Source: an uncultured Oscillospiraceae bacterium (lineage in GTDB: Bacteria; Bacillota; Clostridia; Oscillospirales; Acutalibacteraceae). From it: a stretch of 43,504 nt of DNA. Location: contig CABUNG010000023.1 of assembly GCA_902492895.1 (NCBI GenBank), positions 1 to 43,504 on the forward strand, written 5' to 3'. The notes under the pieces were generated by a model. It was not told the DNA's origin, searched no databases, and worked only from the letters and a program-made list of their open reading frames with translations. The position numbers were made by a program, and so were the translations under genes. This document shows, in pieces, positions 31,812 through 40,353 of this stretch (positions are counted from its first letter, which is position 1; each line of letters begins with the position of its first letter).

Positions 31812-32879
31812 TTACTGCGCCTCCTTTCTGGATTTGCGCTCTTTCCATTTGTCCAGCAGGCCGAAGCGCTCATTGAGGAACTGCACGGCCAGGAACAGAA
31901 TGATCAGGCTCTGGATGACCGCGACGATCTCCTTGGGGACGTTCGTGTACATATTGATGTTGTCCGACCCGGTCTTCAAAGAGCTGTAGAAGACGGCGGC
32001 GATCAGGATCCCGATGGGGGAATGCCGGCCGAGCAGAGCGATCAGCATGCCGTCCCAGCCGAGCCCGGGAGAACCCGAAAAGCTGAGGGTATAGCGGAAT
32101 TTTTCGCTCATCATATAGCCCGCGCCCGCGATGCCGGCCAGCGCGCCGCTGATGAGCATGAGGACGATGATCTTGCGGCGGACCCGCATCCCGGTCGCCT
32201 CGGCAAATTCAGCATTCTTGCCGATGGCGGTGATCTCATAGCCGAGTTTCGACCGTTTCATGACAAACCACATGATGAGAAACAGGATCAGGGCGATGAA
32301 GAAGAACAGGGTCAGCCGAGAATTGCCGAGACGGTTGAACATAGCGCTGTCCTTGATGGAGGGGGTGGCGACATAGCCGACGCCCTGCTCCCGGAACGGA
32401 CCGGAAGAGAGGTATTCGAGAACTTTGATCATCGCGTAGTTGAAGGTCAGGGTAACCACCATTTCATCGACGTGGAAATAGGCTTTGAGCAGCGCAGGGA
32501 TCATCGCGAAGAGCATGCCGCAGATGGCACCCACGGCAAAGCAGAGCAGCTTATCCACCACAGCGTTGCCGGTGCTCATCCACGCGCCCGCGATGCCCGC
32601 GAAGAAGCCGCCGAACAACAGCTGGCCTTCCACGCCCATATTGTAGATGTTGGCTTTAAAGGTGATGGCGATCGCGAGACCCGTCAGAATCAAGGGGGAG
32701 GCATAATGCAGGGTGTTGGCGAAACCGTTTGCCGAAAACAGGGACTCCCGCAGCATAACGCCGTAAACTTCGAGCGGGTTTTCCCCGATGACTGCCATGA
32801 TGATGCCGCCGATGACGAACGCCAGCAGAACCGGCAGCAGGGAATTGAGCAGTTTTTTGCCCCAATGCTGTTTGGTCAT
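31812..32879 (-). CDS. ABC transporter permease, nucleoside/BMP type (first)
   Basis: 355 residues, about nine membrane helices. Family pattern: FKANIYNMGVEGQLLFGGFFAGI and the ATPase-coupling loop EITAIGKNAEFAEATGMRVRRK. Corresponds to NupP/YufP. The start overlaps the ATPase stop (ATGA). The longer N-terminal helix and length agree with the larger of the two permeases of the NupOPQ type. Confidence 0.9.
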   Translation of the reverse strand: MTKQHWGKKLLNSLLPVLLAFVIGGIIMAVIGENPLEVYGVMLRESLFSANGFANTLHYASPLILTGLAIAITFKANIYNMGVEGQLLFGGFFAGIAGAWMSTGNAVVDKLLCFAVGAICGMLFAMIPALLKAYFHVDEMVVTLTFNYAMIKVLEYLSSGPFREQGVGYVATPSIKDSAMFNRLGNSRLTLFFFIALILFLIMWFVMKRSKLGYEITAIGKNAEFAEATGMRVRRKIIVLMLISGALAGIAGAGYMMSEKFRYTLSFSGSPGLGWDGMLIALLGRHSPIGILIAAVFYSSLKTGSDNINMYTNVPKEIVAVIQSLIILFLAVQFLNERFGLLDKWKERKSRKEAQ

Positions 32880-34441
32880 TGCGGCACCTCCTCTTTTGCG
32901 GTGGGGGATTGGACGGCGCCCGCCATCAGCAGGCCGATTTCCGCGGTGGAAATCGTCTTGGGGTCCACCTCGCCGATGATCTTGCCTTTGTACATGACCG
33001 CGATGCGGTCGGACAGGCTCATGATTTCCGTCAATTCGCTGGAGATCAGCAGAACGGCATGCCCTTCATTGCGGAATTTCAGGAGCTGCTTGTGTATGAA
33101 TTCGATAGAGCCGACGTCCACTCCGCGGGTCGGCTGGCAGGCGATGATCAGATGGGGATGGCTCTCGAATTCCCGGGCGATGATGATTTTCTGCGCGTTG
33201 CCACCCGAAAGCTGGGAGACGTTTCCCTCTTCTTCCGCCACGCGGATATCGTATTTTTCAATGTAATCGCGGGCGCGTTTCCGGATGTTTTTTCGTTTTA
33301 AAACGCCGCAGCGGCAGACGTCCTTATCGCTCCAGTAGCCGGCGATGCAGTTGTCGGGGATGCTCATATCCCGGCACAGGCCCTGGGCATAGCGGTCCTC
33401 CGGGACGATGCCGAGCCCGGCTTTCCGCAGTTGGTCCGGCCACAGATTGGTGATTTCCTTGCCGCCTATTGTCACGCGGCCCTTGGTGGCGGTCATCAGG
33501 CCGGTCAGAAGCTTGACAAGCTCGCTTTGTCCGTTCCCTTCGACTCCGGCGATGCCGAATACCTCGCCTTTATGTACCTCGAAGCTGACGCCCCCGACCA
33601 CTTCATGACCCTGCGCATTGACGGTATGCAGATCCTCGACACGGTAGGCGACGGTGTCTTCGGCGGGCTGTGCGCCTTCGTTGCTGACGGTCAGGACCAC
33701 ATCCCGGCCGACCATCATCTGGGCGAGTTCCTTTTCGTTCGTGTCTTTGGTCTGGACAGTGCCGATGACCTTTCCGTGCCGGATCACCGTCACACTGTCG
33801 CTCAGTTCCATGACCTCCCGCAGCTTGTGGGTGATGACGATGATAGTTTTGCCGCCTTCCCGCAGAGCCTTGAGATTGTCGATCAGACGGTCGACTTCCT
33901 GGGGTGTCAGCACCGAGGTCGGCTCGTCGAGAATCAGGATCCGTACGTTGCGATACAGCATTTTGAGGATCTCGGCCTGCTGGCACAGGCCGACCGAAAG
34001 GTCCTCCACCTTATCGGTGGGGCTGAGCTGGAAGTGATATTCATCGATGAGGGCTTGAACCTTCCGGATTTCTTCCCCGCTGTCGATGAAAGGGGTCCTC
34101 AGTTTCTTGACAGTCTTGTTGATCTCGGTTCCAAGCAGGATATTTTCATACACGGTCAGGCTGGGCACCAGCTTGAAATGCTGGTGAACCATGCCGATGC
34201 CGCTGGCCATGGCGTCGAGCGGGCTTTTGAACTGAACCGGCTTTTCATCGATCAGAATGCTGCCTTCGGAAGGCGTCAGAGAGCCATACAGCATGTTCAT
34301 CAGCGTGGATTTGCCGGCGCCGTTTTCACCCACGATGCATTTGATTTCCTGGGGTTCCACGGTCAGATTGATATGATCGTTGGCCACAAACTGGTCAAAC
34401 CGTTTTGTCAGATCAACGGTACGGATAATGCTCATAGACAT
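32876..34441 (-). CDS. ABC transporter ATPase with two nucleotide-binding domains, nucleoside type
   Basis: 521 residues. First domain: Walker A VGENGAGKST, signature LSVGLCQQAE, Walker B ILILDEPTSVLTPQE. Second domain: degenerate Walker A GVEGNGQSELV, signature LSGGNAQK, then LIIACQPTRGVDVGS. This duplicated, half-degenerate form is typical of the ribose/nucleoside (RbsA/NupO) ATPases. It powers the two permeases that follow. A hairpin lies between it and the BMP gene. Confidence 0.93.
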   Translation of the reverse strand: MSMSIIRTVDLTKRFDQFVANDHINLTVEPQEIKCIVGENGAGKSTLMNMLYGSLTPSEGSILIDEKPVQFKSPLDAMASGIGMVHQHFKLVPSLTVYENILLGTEINKTVKKLRTPFIDSGEEIRKVQALIDEYHFQLSPTDKVEDLSVGLCQQAEILKMLYRNVRILILDEPTSVLTPQEVDRLIDNLKALREGGKTIIVITHKLREVMELSDSVTVIRHGKVIGTVQTKDTNEKELAQMMVGRDVVLTVSNEGAQPAEDTVAYRVEDLHTVNAQGHEVVGGVSFEVHKGEVFGIAGVEGNGQSELVKLLTGLMTATKGRVTIGGKEITNLWPDQLRKAGLGIVPEDRYAQGLCRDMSIPDNCIAGYWSDKDVCRCGVLKRKNIRKRARDYIEKYDIRVAEEEGNVSQLSGGNAQKIIIAREFESHPHLIIACQPTRGVDVGSIEFIHKQLLKFRNEGHAVLLISSELTEIMSLSDRIAVMYKGKIIGEVDPKTISTAEIGLLMAGAVQSPTAKEEVPQ

Positions 34442-34467
34442 GCTCCTTCACTCTGGCCTTTTACAAA

Positions 34468-34510
34468 GGCAGCCGCCCGCTTTTTCTATCCTGTGCTGCG
34501 GACGGCTGCC
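34468..34510 (-). terminator. attenuating hairpin between the BMP gene and the ATPase gene
   Basis: Arms GGCAGCCGTCCGC and GCGGGCGGCTGCC (34498-34510 and 34468-34480, minus-strand order, one mismatch) with a 17-base loop, followed by TTTGTAAAAGG. Weak U-tract, so partial termination or mRNA protection is likely, giving more binding protein than transporter. Confidence 0.5.
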
Positions 34511-34523
34511 CCTGTTTCAGATG

Positions 34524-35696
34524 TTATACAGCGGTTTTCGCATTGACATTCGGGCAGGAGGCCGGATCGAATTTCTCGCCGATCTGCGCGTTGACGACGT
34601 CGATTTCACCCGAGACGATCTTGGCTTTGACGGCTTCGAGCTTGTTGGTGATGTCCTTCCACACGGTGGCATCTTTAACATACTTGCTGATTTCCGCGAG
34701 GTCGGTGATGCCGGTTGCGCCGGAACCCAGGTTGTAGCTCTGCAGGCGGTCCATGTCAGCGAGTGTGCCGTCGTGATACGCTTTCGTGATGGCTTTGACC
34801 GGAACGCCTGTGATCTTCAGCACGCTGGTCAGGACGTGGCCGGGCTGCTGCGCATCGAGATTCGCATCGGTCTGGATGGCGATTTTGCCGAGTTCCTTGG
34901 CTTTGGACGTGATACCGTCGCCCACGGTCCCCGCATCGGCGAAGACGATGTTGGCGCCGTTGTTATAGAAGGTGCCGGCCACGGTGCCACCCAGAGCGGG
35001 ATCGGTGAAGCCCGCGTCATATTTGGCATAGTAGTCATACGTCACGCCGTATTCTTTGGCAGCTTCGTTGATGCCCTGCATGAAGCCGTAGGAATACACG
35101 AGGATACCATTCGAGTTGGTGCCGCCGATAAAGCCGATGCCGCGGCCCTTGTCGAGAGGAGTCAGGCTATAGCCGGAGGGGAAGAGGGTGGCCTGGTTCT
35201 CGTTGAGCTGAACCGAGAGGTAGCCGGCCAGATAGGAGGCTTCGTGCACGTCAAACAGGACGGAGGTGACGTTCTTGTGCCGGATGGACCCGTCGTCGTT
35301 GACGTTCGGGTTGTCGTTGAATACCACGAAATGGGTGTTGGGATATTTTTCAGCGAGCGGCAGGGAACCGCCTTCCCCCTTGATCAGGGCGTCAAAATCG
35401 TATTCGAGGCTGAAGATCAGCTTATAGCCGTCTTTGGCCAGGGTTTCCAGGGCGTTCGGCACGCCGTTCGTGGGTTCCACGATTTTGGCTGCATAGCCGA
35501 GCTCGTCGGCAACGGCTTTGAGGCCGTCGACCGCGGATTGGTTATACCCGTTGTCGTTCTGGCCGGATGCGGAGCAGACCACGGCGATTTTTTCTTTCGA
35601 GGATGAGCTGCCGTTATTGCCGCACCCGGCGGCGAGGGCGGATACTATTGCCACGGAAAGGACAATGCCCAGGACCTTTTTCCAGGATGTTTTCAT
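34524..35696 (-). CDS. BMP-family nucleoside-binding lipoprotein
   Basis: 390 residues from the ATG at 35696 (AAAGGAGCG upstream); a much longer frame overlapping gntR lacks a ribosome site. Signal peptide with lipobox LAAGC, Cys25. The domain follows BmpA/Med/PnrA: IAVVCSASGQNDNGYNQSAVDGLKA, FALEYDF-like SLEYDFDAL, GIGFIGGTNSNGILVYSYGFMQG and DANLDAQQPGHVLTSVLK. Such proteins catch nucleosides for the ABC importer encoded downstream. First structural gene after the regulator. Ligand not predictable. Confidence 0.9.
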   Translation of the reverse strand: MKTSWKKVLGIVLSVAIVSALAAGCGNNGSSSSKEKIAVVCSASGQNDNGYNQSAVDGLKAVADELGYAAKIVEPTNGVPNALETLAKDGYKLIFSLEYDFDALIKGEGGSLPLAEKYPNTHFVVFNDNPNVNDDGSIRHKNVTSVLFDVHEASYLAGYLSVQLNENQATLFPSGYSLTPLDKGRGIGFIGGTNSNGILVYSYGFMQGINEAAKEYGVTYDYYAKYDAGFTDPALGGTVAGTFYNNGANIVFADAGTVGDGITSKAKELGKIAIQTDANLDAQQPGHVLTSVLKITGVPVKAITKAYHDGTLADMDRLQSYNLGSGATGITDLAEISKYVKDATVWKDITNKLEAVKAKIVSGEIDVVNAQIGEKFDPASCPNVNAKTAV

Positions 35697-35793
35697 CTTC
35701 GTCGCTCCTTTGTATATGTTTGAGGTGTGTGTTTCCGAACATCTATTTTCCACCAGCCGGATCCTGCCGGGAAAACAGCCATAGGACAACGGA

Positions 35794-36522
35794 TTATCGT
35801 ACTTGGTTGATATAGAATTTAAACCGGTCGCTGCGGTAACAGCACTTAAAGGTTTCGACCGGGACTTCCTTGCCGCCGATCTGACCGTAGGTGGTGCATT
35901 GGAAAAGCAGCAGCGGGACACCGCTCTGCACGTGCAGATATTCCGCGATTTCACCGTAGGCGATGACGGCTTCTACGCTGCGGGTGGCATGGGTCAGAGT
36001 GACACCGTATTCTTTTTCCATGACTTCATACAGCGATTCCTTCGAGAAGTCATGGGCTTCGATTCCCTTAAAATATTTATAGGGGAGATAGGTACGGGTG
36101 TAGTTGATCGGTTCGTCGTCAGCGTAATAAATGCGGGAGAGAAAAAAGACCTTGTCGTGTTCCGCGATGCTCAAGCGGCGCTGCCGCTTTTTGTCCGCCA
36201 GGACCACATCACTGTGCAAAACCTCGCGGCTGGGTTTCATGCCGAGCCGGATAACATCCTGGGTACAGCTCGTGATGGAGATGAGGTTCTGGCTGTTTTG
36301 GTCTCCTTTGACGTATGTACCTTTGCCCTGTACTTTGTACAGATAGCCTTCCTGTTCGAGTTCTTCGATGGCGCGCCGGACAGTGATGCGGCTGACATCG
36401 AGAAGCGCCATCAATTCCCTCTCGCTGGGAATCAGAGTTCCGACCTGGAATTCCTCATTGTCGATCTTGTCCACGATGGCTTTTTTGACTTGATAGTATT
36501 TGGGAAGCTTAAGTTCCTCCAT
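35794..36522 (-). CDS. GntR/HutC-family transcriptional regulator with UTRA domain
   Basis: 242 residues, AGAGGAGTG before the ATG. N-terminal winged helix-turn-helix about 8-75 (YQVKKAIVDKIDNEEF, PSERELMALLDVSRITVRRA, GYLYKVQGKGTYV) and a C-terminal UTRA ligand-binding domain about 95-240. Represses operons until a small pathway compound binds. First gene of the nucleoside-type operon; a perfect sigma-A promoter and a 24-base palindrome lie upstream, so autoregulation is likely. The effector is unknown; probably the imported compound or a phosphorylated form. Confidence 0.92.
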   Translation of the reverse strand: MEELKLPKYYQVKKAIVDKIDNEEFQVGTLIPSERELMALLDVSRITVRRAIEELEQEGYLYKVQGKGTYVKGDQNSQNLISITSCTQDVIRLGMKPSREVLHSDVVLADKKRQRRLSIAEHDKVFFLSRIYYADDEPINYTRTYLPYKYFKGIEAHDFSKESLYEVMEKEYGVTLTHATRSVEAVIAYGEIAEYLHVQSGVPLLLFQCTTYGQIGGKEVPVETFKCCYRSDRFKFYINQVR

Positions 36523-36546
36523 GATGACACTCCTCTTTTGCTTACA

Positions 36547-36570
36547 ACTGGTTATGACGTCTTATCCAGT
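36547..36570. promoter_or_regulatory. palindromic operator, probably for the GntR regulator
   Basis: A 24-base palindrome, left half ACTGGTTATGAC and right half GTCTTATCCAGT; ten of twelve symmetric pairs match, with core GACGTC. It begins seven bases downstream of the -10 box, over the transcription start, where a bound repressor would block the operon. Confidence 0.7.
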
Positions 36571-36576
36571 GACTTC

Positions 36577-36605
36577 ATTGTAACGCACCTGTCGGATGGT
36601 GTCAA
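36577..36605 (-). promoter_or_regulatory. sigma-A promoter of the nucleoside-type operon
   Basis: TTGACA (36600-36605, minus strand), 17-base spacer, TACAAT (36577-36582): near-consensus. About 55 bases of leader before the gntR ATG. Confidence 0.88.
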
Positions 36606-36773
36606 CGGGACTATTTTACAAATAGAATGGGAAATTTTATGTGCAAATAGACAATAAAAAGGCAAACCTGAATGAAATCAAGCGGAATGTACGTTTGTGT
36701 CGACTGCGAACTGGTTCTATAAGTGGTATTATATATACAATCGAAAGCAGGAACGGTGCAAACGATAGACAGC

Positions 36774-36806
36774 AAAAAAAGGGTGCTGTTTCGACAGCAC
36801 CCTTTT
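36774..36806 (-). terminator. terminator of the polysaccharide operon
   Basis: Stem GGGTGCTG/CAGCACCC (36781-36788, 36795-36802) flanked by A/T runs, giving CCCTTTTTTT on the minus strand, 31 bases after the flippase stop. Confidence 0.85.
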
Positions 36807-36836
36807 GGACATGTACCTATGCGGTCCCGCGTGGAA

Positions 36837-38327
36837 TCAGGACCGTTTGCGGCGGAACAAGCGGTTTTTAACCGTTTGGAGAAGATGGAGCAGCGCTTCG
36901 TCTTTTGTCAGGAGCAGAACAAGTCCGTAGAAGACGACACAAGCCGCGACGGACGCTCCGATCAGCGCGAAGAACCGGAGATTATACGCATATTCGAGCT
37001 TCCCAGCCCAGCAGATGACGGCGACAATCGGGTAGAAGCACACGGAGGCCAGCAGATATTTCAGCGTGTGCCAGTCGAATATGCGTATGGCTTTGCCGAA
37101 ATTCAGGTGCACACACCGCAGTTCGAGCAGAACGAGTACGATTTCCGACAACATTGTCGTAAAAATCATCAGTTCCGGCCGTACCAGATGAAAAACGACC
37201 AGCAGGCTGTTCAGCAGAAGATTGATACCGCCACTCACAAAATAAATTTTTGTCAGCATAGATTCCTTGCCGTGTACAAAAATCACCTGGTTGGCCAGTA
37301 CAATATCGCACAGCCAAAGCAGGCAGCGCACCCCGAACATGGACAACGTCGGGCCGGCCGGCAGATACGTTTCGTTTCCATAGATAAACATGATGGGATT
37401 GCCCATGACGCTGATCCCGAGGCACATCGGGATGCCCAGCATGAAAAAGGTACGGGACGAAAAATGCAGCAGACTGCGGTATTCCTCTTGTCGCTCTTCA
37501 CCGAGATAGGAGGCCAGACGCGGAATCGTGACCAGTACAATGGCGTTGATAACATTGGTGATCAGCTGCGTAATCGTCAGGGAAAAGGAATAATACGACG
37601 AATAGGCCGGGATATCTTTAGCAAAAACAGAGAGAAACAGACGGTCCAGCGTGGTATAAAACATGTTGGCATTGGTCAGCAGCAGCATAATCAGTAGCGG
37701 CTTGATCAGCCCGGCCAAATCCCGTCTGCCGATTCGACAGAAGTGGACTTTATGCTTGACATAAAAAAAGCTGCACAGATTGTTGACCATAATGACCATC
37801 GATGCGATCAGGGTATAGGGGAGGATATCGTCCGGTTTGCGGACGAAGGCAAAGATACAGACGACATAAAGCAGGCGGATGATAAGCGTTTTATATAGAA
37901 TAAAACCGTAATTTTCGAAAGCTTCATTCATCCATTCCACCAGAAAAGCACTGGCCAGAAGCTGAATGGACAACAGCAGATACAACGGAATCGACGCTTC
38001 GGACGGAATCACCAGCACATAAACCAGATACAGGCCAAACACCAGGCCGGTGCTAATGGAACCCATGGCGAATAGCGAGGTGAATAGGCTTTCAAGGCGA
38101 TGAGGATCCTTCTTGGCCTGGCTGATGACTCGGATGCCGTAATTATAAATGCCCAGTGAGGCAAAGGGAATAAACCAACTGATGACGCCGAAAGCCTGAT
38201 TGTATTGGCCGTATAGATCGACGTCCAGAATATGAGCCAGATAGGGACCTGTGATCAGGGGCAGGACCACGTTGAGAATATTGAGGGCCATCTTGGCCAG
38301 CATGTTTTTCGATACGGACTTTGACAT
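36837..38327 (-). CDS. polysaccharide flippase (Wzx, MATE-like MOP family)
   Basis: 496 residues, start ATG nine bases after AGGGGTG. About 12-14 membrane helices throughout, starting with the family's usual KNMLAKMALNILNVVLPLIT and SLGIYNYGIRVISQA. Moves lipid-linked oligosaccharide units to the outer face of the membrane. Last gene of the Wzz/Wzy-type operon; directly follows LicD. A close relative would be the repeat-unit flippases of Firmicute capsule loci. Confidence 0.9.
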   Translation of the reverse strand: MSKSVSKNMLAKMALNILNVVLPLITGPYLAHILDVDLYGQYNQAFGVISWFIPFASLGIYNYGIRVISQAKKDPHRLESLFTSLFAMGSISTGLVFGLYLVYVLVIPSEASIPLYLLLSIQLLASAFLVEWMNEAFENYGFILYKTLIIRLLYVVCIFAFVRKPDDILPYTLIASMVIMVNNLCSFFYVKHKVHFCRIGRRDLAGLIKPLLIMLLLTNANMFYTTLDRLFLSVFAKDIPAYSSYYSFSLTITQLITNVINAIVLVTIPRLASYLGEERQEEYRSLLHFSSRTFFMLGIPMCLGISVMGNPIMFIYGNETYLPAGPTLSMFGVRCLLWLCDIVLANQVIFVHGKESMLTKIYFVSGGINLLLNSLLVVFHLVRPELMIFTTMLSEIVLVLLELRCVHLNFGKAIRIFDWHTLKYLLASVCFYPIVAVICWAGKLEYAYNLRFFALIGASVAACVVFYGLVLLLTKDEALLHLLQTVKNRLFRRKRS

Positions 38328-39152
38328 TTACACCCCTGCCTTTTTCGCTTGATCGACAAATTCGGTGTAGGAGTGATCAATACTCGAAAAAAGCGCATCG
38401 TGCGTCACGATTTCATCGGGGCTGGGGATGCGGTGATAATCTCCGTATACGGCGGTCAGATAACCGTCCGAATCGGTCGGGCAGGGAAAGTTCCGTCCTT
38501 CAAAAGGCAGAAAATCGGGTTGTCCAAAATGACGCGCCTCTATAAAGGCGGTCGAGAAAAAGTAGTCGCCGACAAGAAAGAGAAGCGGACCCTCTTTGCG
38601 CGGGCGGCAGGCGCGGCGCATCAAAAAGCGAATCAGCCTTTTTTGTCCGAAGACCGGAAACAGCATGCGGCGGATGATGCGATAAGGTTTTTTGCATTTG
38701 TCTTCGGATATCGCCAGAATGTAAGCGGCTTTGGATTCGAACAATTGGAGCTTCCGCCCTGCGCGGGTTTTAGCGGCCGGATAGAACGGAAAAACATCAA
38801 TCCAAAGACCGAGATGCCCTTCAAACGGGGCATCTCCTCGTGTGATGTACGCGGTTTGATTCCGCCGTATTTTTGTCCACGTACACTGAAAATGCGGATC
38901 GCTGTCCTGCGTTTGAATAAAATAGAGATCCGGAGAATTTCCGATCGGTTCCTTGGATGCCAGTTCGAGAAACCGGGCGTAGTTTTCGGCCGTCATCGCG
39001 ATATCGATATCGTCGTCCCAGGGAATGAAGCCTTGATGGCGCACAGCGCCCAGAGTCGTGCCATAGACCAGGTAGTAGGGAATATCATGTTTTGTGCAGA
39101 AATCATCGATATCACAGAGCATGTTGAACAAAACCTGCTGAATATCATTCAT
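38328..39152 (-). CDS. LicD-family phosphotransferase
   Basis: 274 residues. The LicD nucleotidyl-transferase-fold motif is seen in YYLVYGTTLGAVRHQGFIPW followed by DDDIDIAM, with the acidic residues for metal binding. In Haemophilus and pneumococcus LicD proteins attach phosphocholine to surface glycans; other members add different phospho-groups. No choline kinase or cytidylyltransferase gene is in the window, so the donor is unknown. In the operon between EpsG and flippase; abuts the flippase start. Confidence 0.9.
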   Translation of the reverse strand: MNDIQQVLFNMLCDIDDFCTKHDIPYYLVYGTTLGAVRHQGFIPWDDDIDIAMTAENYARFLELASKEPIGNSPDLYFIQTQDSDPHFQCTWTKIRRNQTAYITRGDAPFEGHLGLWIDVFPFYPAAKTRAGRKLQLFESKAAYILAISEDKCKKPYRIIRRMLFPVFGQKRLIRFLMRRACRPRKEGPLLFLVGDYFFSTAFIEARHFGQPDFLPFEGRNFPCPTDSDGYLTAVYGDYHRIPSPDEIVTHDALFSSIDHSYTEFVDQAKKAGV

Positions 39153-39186
39153 TTCTAACGCCTCTCATCTCGAGCCAAGATGTGAT

Positions 39187-40308
39187 TCATGTATAGAAGT
39201 ACCAATAGTTTATGGCATCAACCACTTGTATTCCCGCCACGACAAGGGAGGGGACTGTCAACAGGGCAAAAATCAGGTAACGGCTGCGTTTTTCTGCAGA
39301 TGAGAAATAGTCGGCAAAAAGCGGATAGGCCATGAACAGCAGAAAACCGACGCAGCGGTCAAACAGCAGCGGGATGAAGATGGAACCCAGGATCAGCAGC
39401 ATCGCTATTTCCAGGAATTGATAATACCGCTCTTTTCCAGCCATGGCGGACCGATGATATTTATGCAGCAGGCCGTACATGAGGAGCAGAACCAGAAACA
39501 AAACGAAACGCAGAAGAACTTTCCGCATATCGAACTGCATGAAAAGAAAATAATCGGTTATTTTGGAGCCGATCTTCTGTATAATCCCGATCGGAACGAG
39601 AACGAGCAGGCGGGCCAGCACCCCTGAAAGGATGCCCCATCCGGTCAGAACATATTTGAATCGGCGGAGAAAATCGTAGATGGGCCGGATGCACAGCAGG
39701 CGAATGACGAGGAAGAAAGCCAGCGAAAAATGCGTGAACGTGGCCATCAGGTAGAGAACCCAATTCAGCAGACCCCGCTTGTGCAGAACGAACTCCCGCA
39801 TGAGGACATAAGCAAATAAGGCGAACGCCAAATAGTTCCGGATGCCGGACAGGGTCCAGCGGAAAAACAGGAACGAGAAATGGACAAAAAAGAAAAACAG
39901 TAGGGAATAGGATGACGTTTGATATCGATCCTGAATCTGATACAGCATGGAAAAGAATAGGGAGTAAATAATCGCCACCGACACCGCAGGGAGCAGCTGA
40001 AAGACGCCGGTTTGCGCGATCAGGTAATAATACAGATTGATGACGACATCGGAGGCATAAATGGAGTCCTTCAAAGTCCACATCAGCCCATTTCGCCGCA
40101 TGTCACCGAGCAGCTCATAATAAAAAGTCAGGTCATCCTCCTCGTATGGCTTGGTGAAAAAGGCGATCACCGAGAGCGCAAGAATAAAAACGGCGGTCAG
40201 CGCATACAGGGACGTTTTTGGGATGCGGATATTTTTAAATGTGGCGATGCAGTACGTCAGGACGAAAGCGGCCACGTAGAAAACAGAAAGGGAGGTTAAA
40301 AAATTCAA
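39187..40308 (-). CDS. EpsG-family (Wzy-like) polysaccharide polymerase
   Basis: 373 residues from a TTG at 40308, chosen because GAGGATGTGAG lies just upstream; the ATG at 40326 has no ribosome site. About ten to eleven membrane helices and an EpsG-like stretch early (FFTKPYEEDDLTFYYELLGDM, near WTLKDSIYASDVVINLYYYL). EpsG proteins are thought to link repeat units outside the membrane. Position between Wzz-like and LicD genes supports this. Start uncertain. Confidence 0.8.
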   Translation of the reverse strand: MNFLTSLSVFYVAAFVLTYCIATFKNIRIPKTSLYALTAVFILALSVIAFFTKPYEEDDLTFYYELLGDMRRNGLMWTLKDSIYASDVVINLYYYLIAQTGVFQLLPAVSVAIIYSLFFSMLYQIQDRYQTSSYSLLFFFFVHFSFLFFRWTLSGIRNYLAFALFAYVLMREFVLHKRGLLNWVLYLMATFTHFSLAFFLVIRLLCIRPIYDFLRRFKYVLTGWGILSGVLARLLVLVPIGIIQKIGSKITDYFLFMQFDMRKVLLRFVLFLVLLLMYGLLHKYHRSAMAGKERYYQFLEIAMLLILGSIFIPLLFDRCVGFLLFMAYPLFADYFSSAEKRSRYLIFALLTVPSLVVAGIQVVDAINYWYFYT

Positions 40309-40353
40309 TCGCTCACATCCTCGCATGATAGCACGCACAAGTATAAACCGTGC

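Larger units (their letters stand above)
36523..36836. other. intergenic region between gntR and the polysaccharide operon end
   Basis: 314 bases. The left part holds the operator and promoter of gntR (36547-36605). The middle (36606-36770) is AT-rich with no ORF or hairpin I can support. The right part is the terminator 36774-36806. Confidence 0.7.

Noticed and set aside
30399..33266. A 955-codon plus-strand frame opposite the hydrolase, permease and ATPase genes
   Set aside because: Antisense shadow with His/Asp-rich low-complexity translation; the minus-strand genes have clear motifs, coupled starts and ribosome sites.
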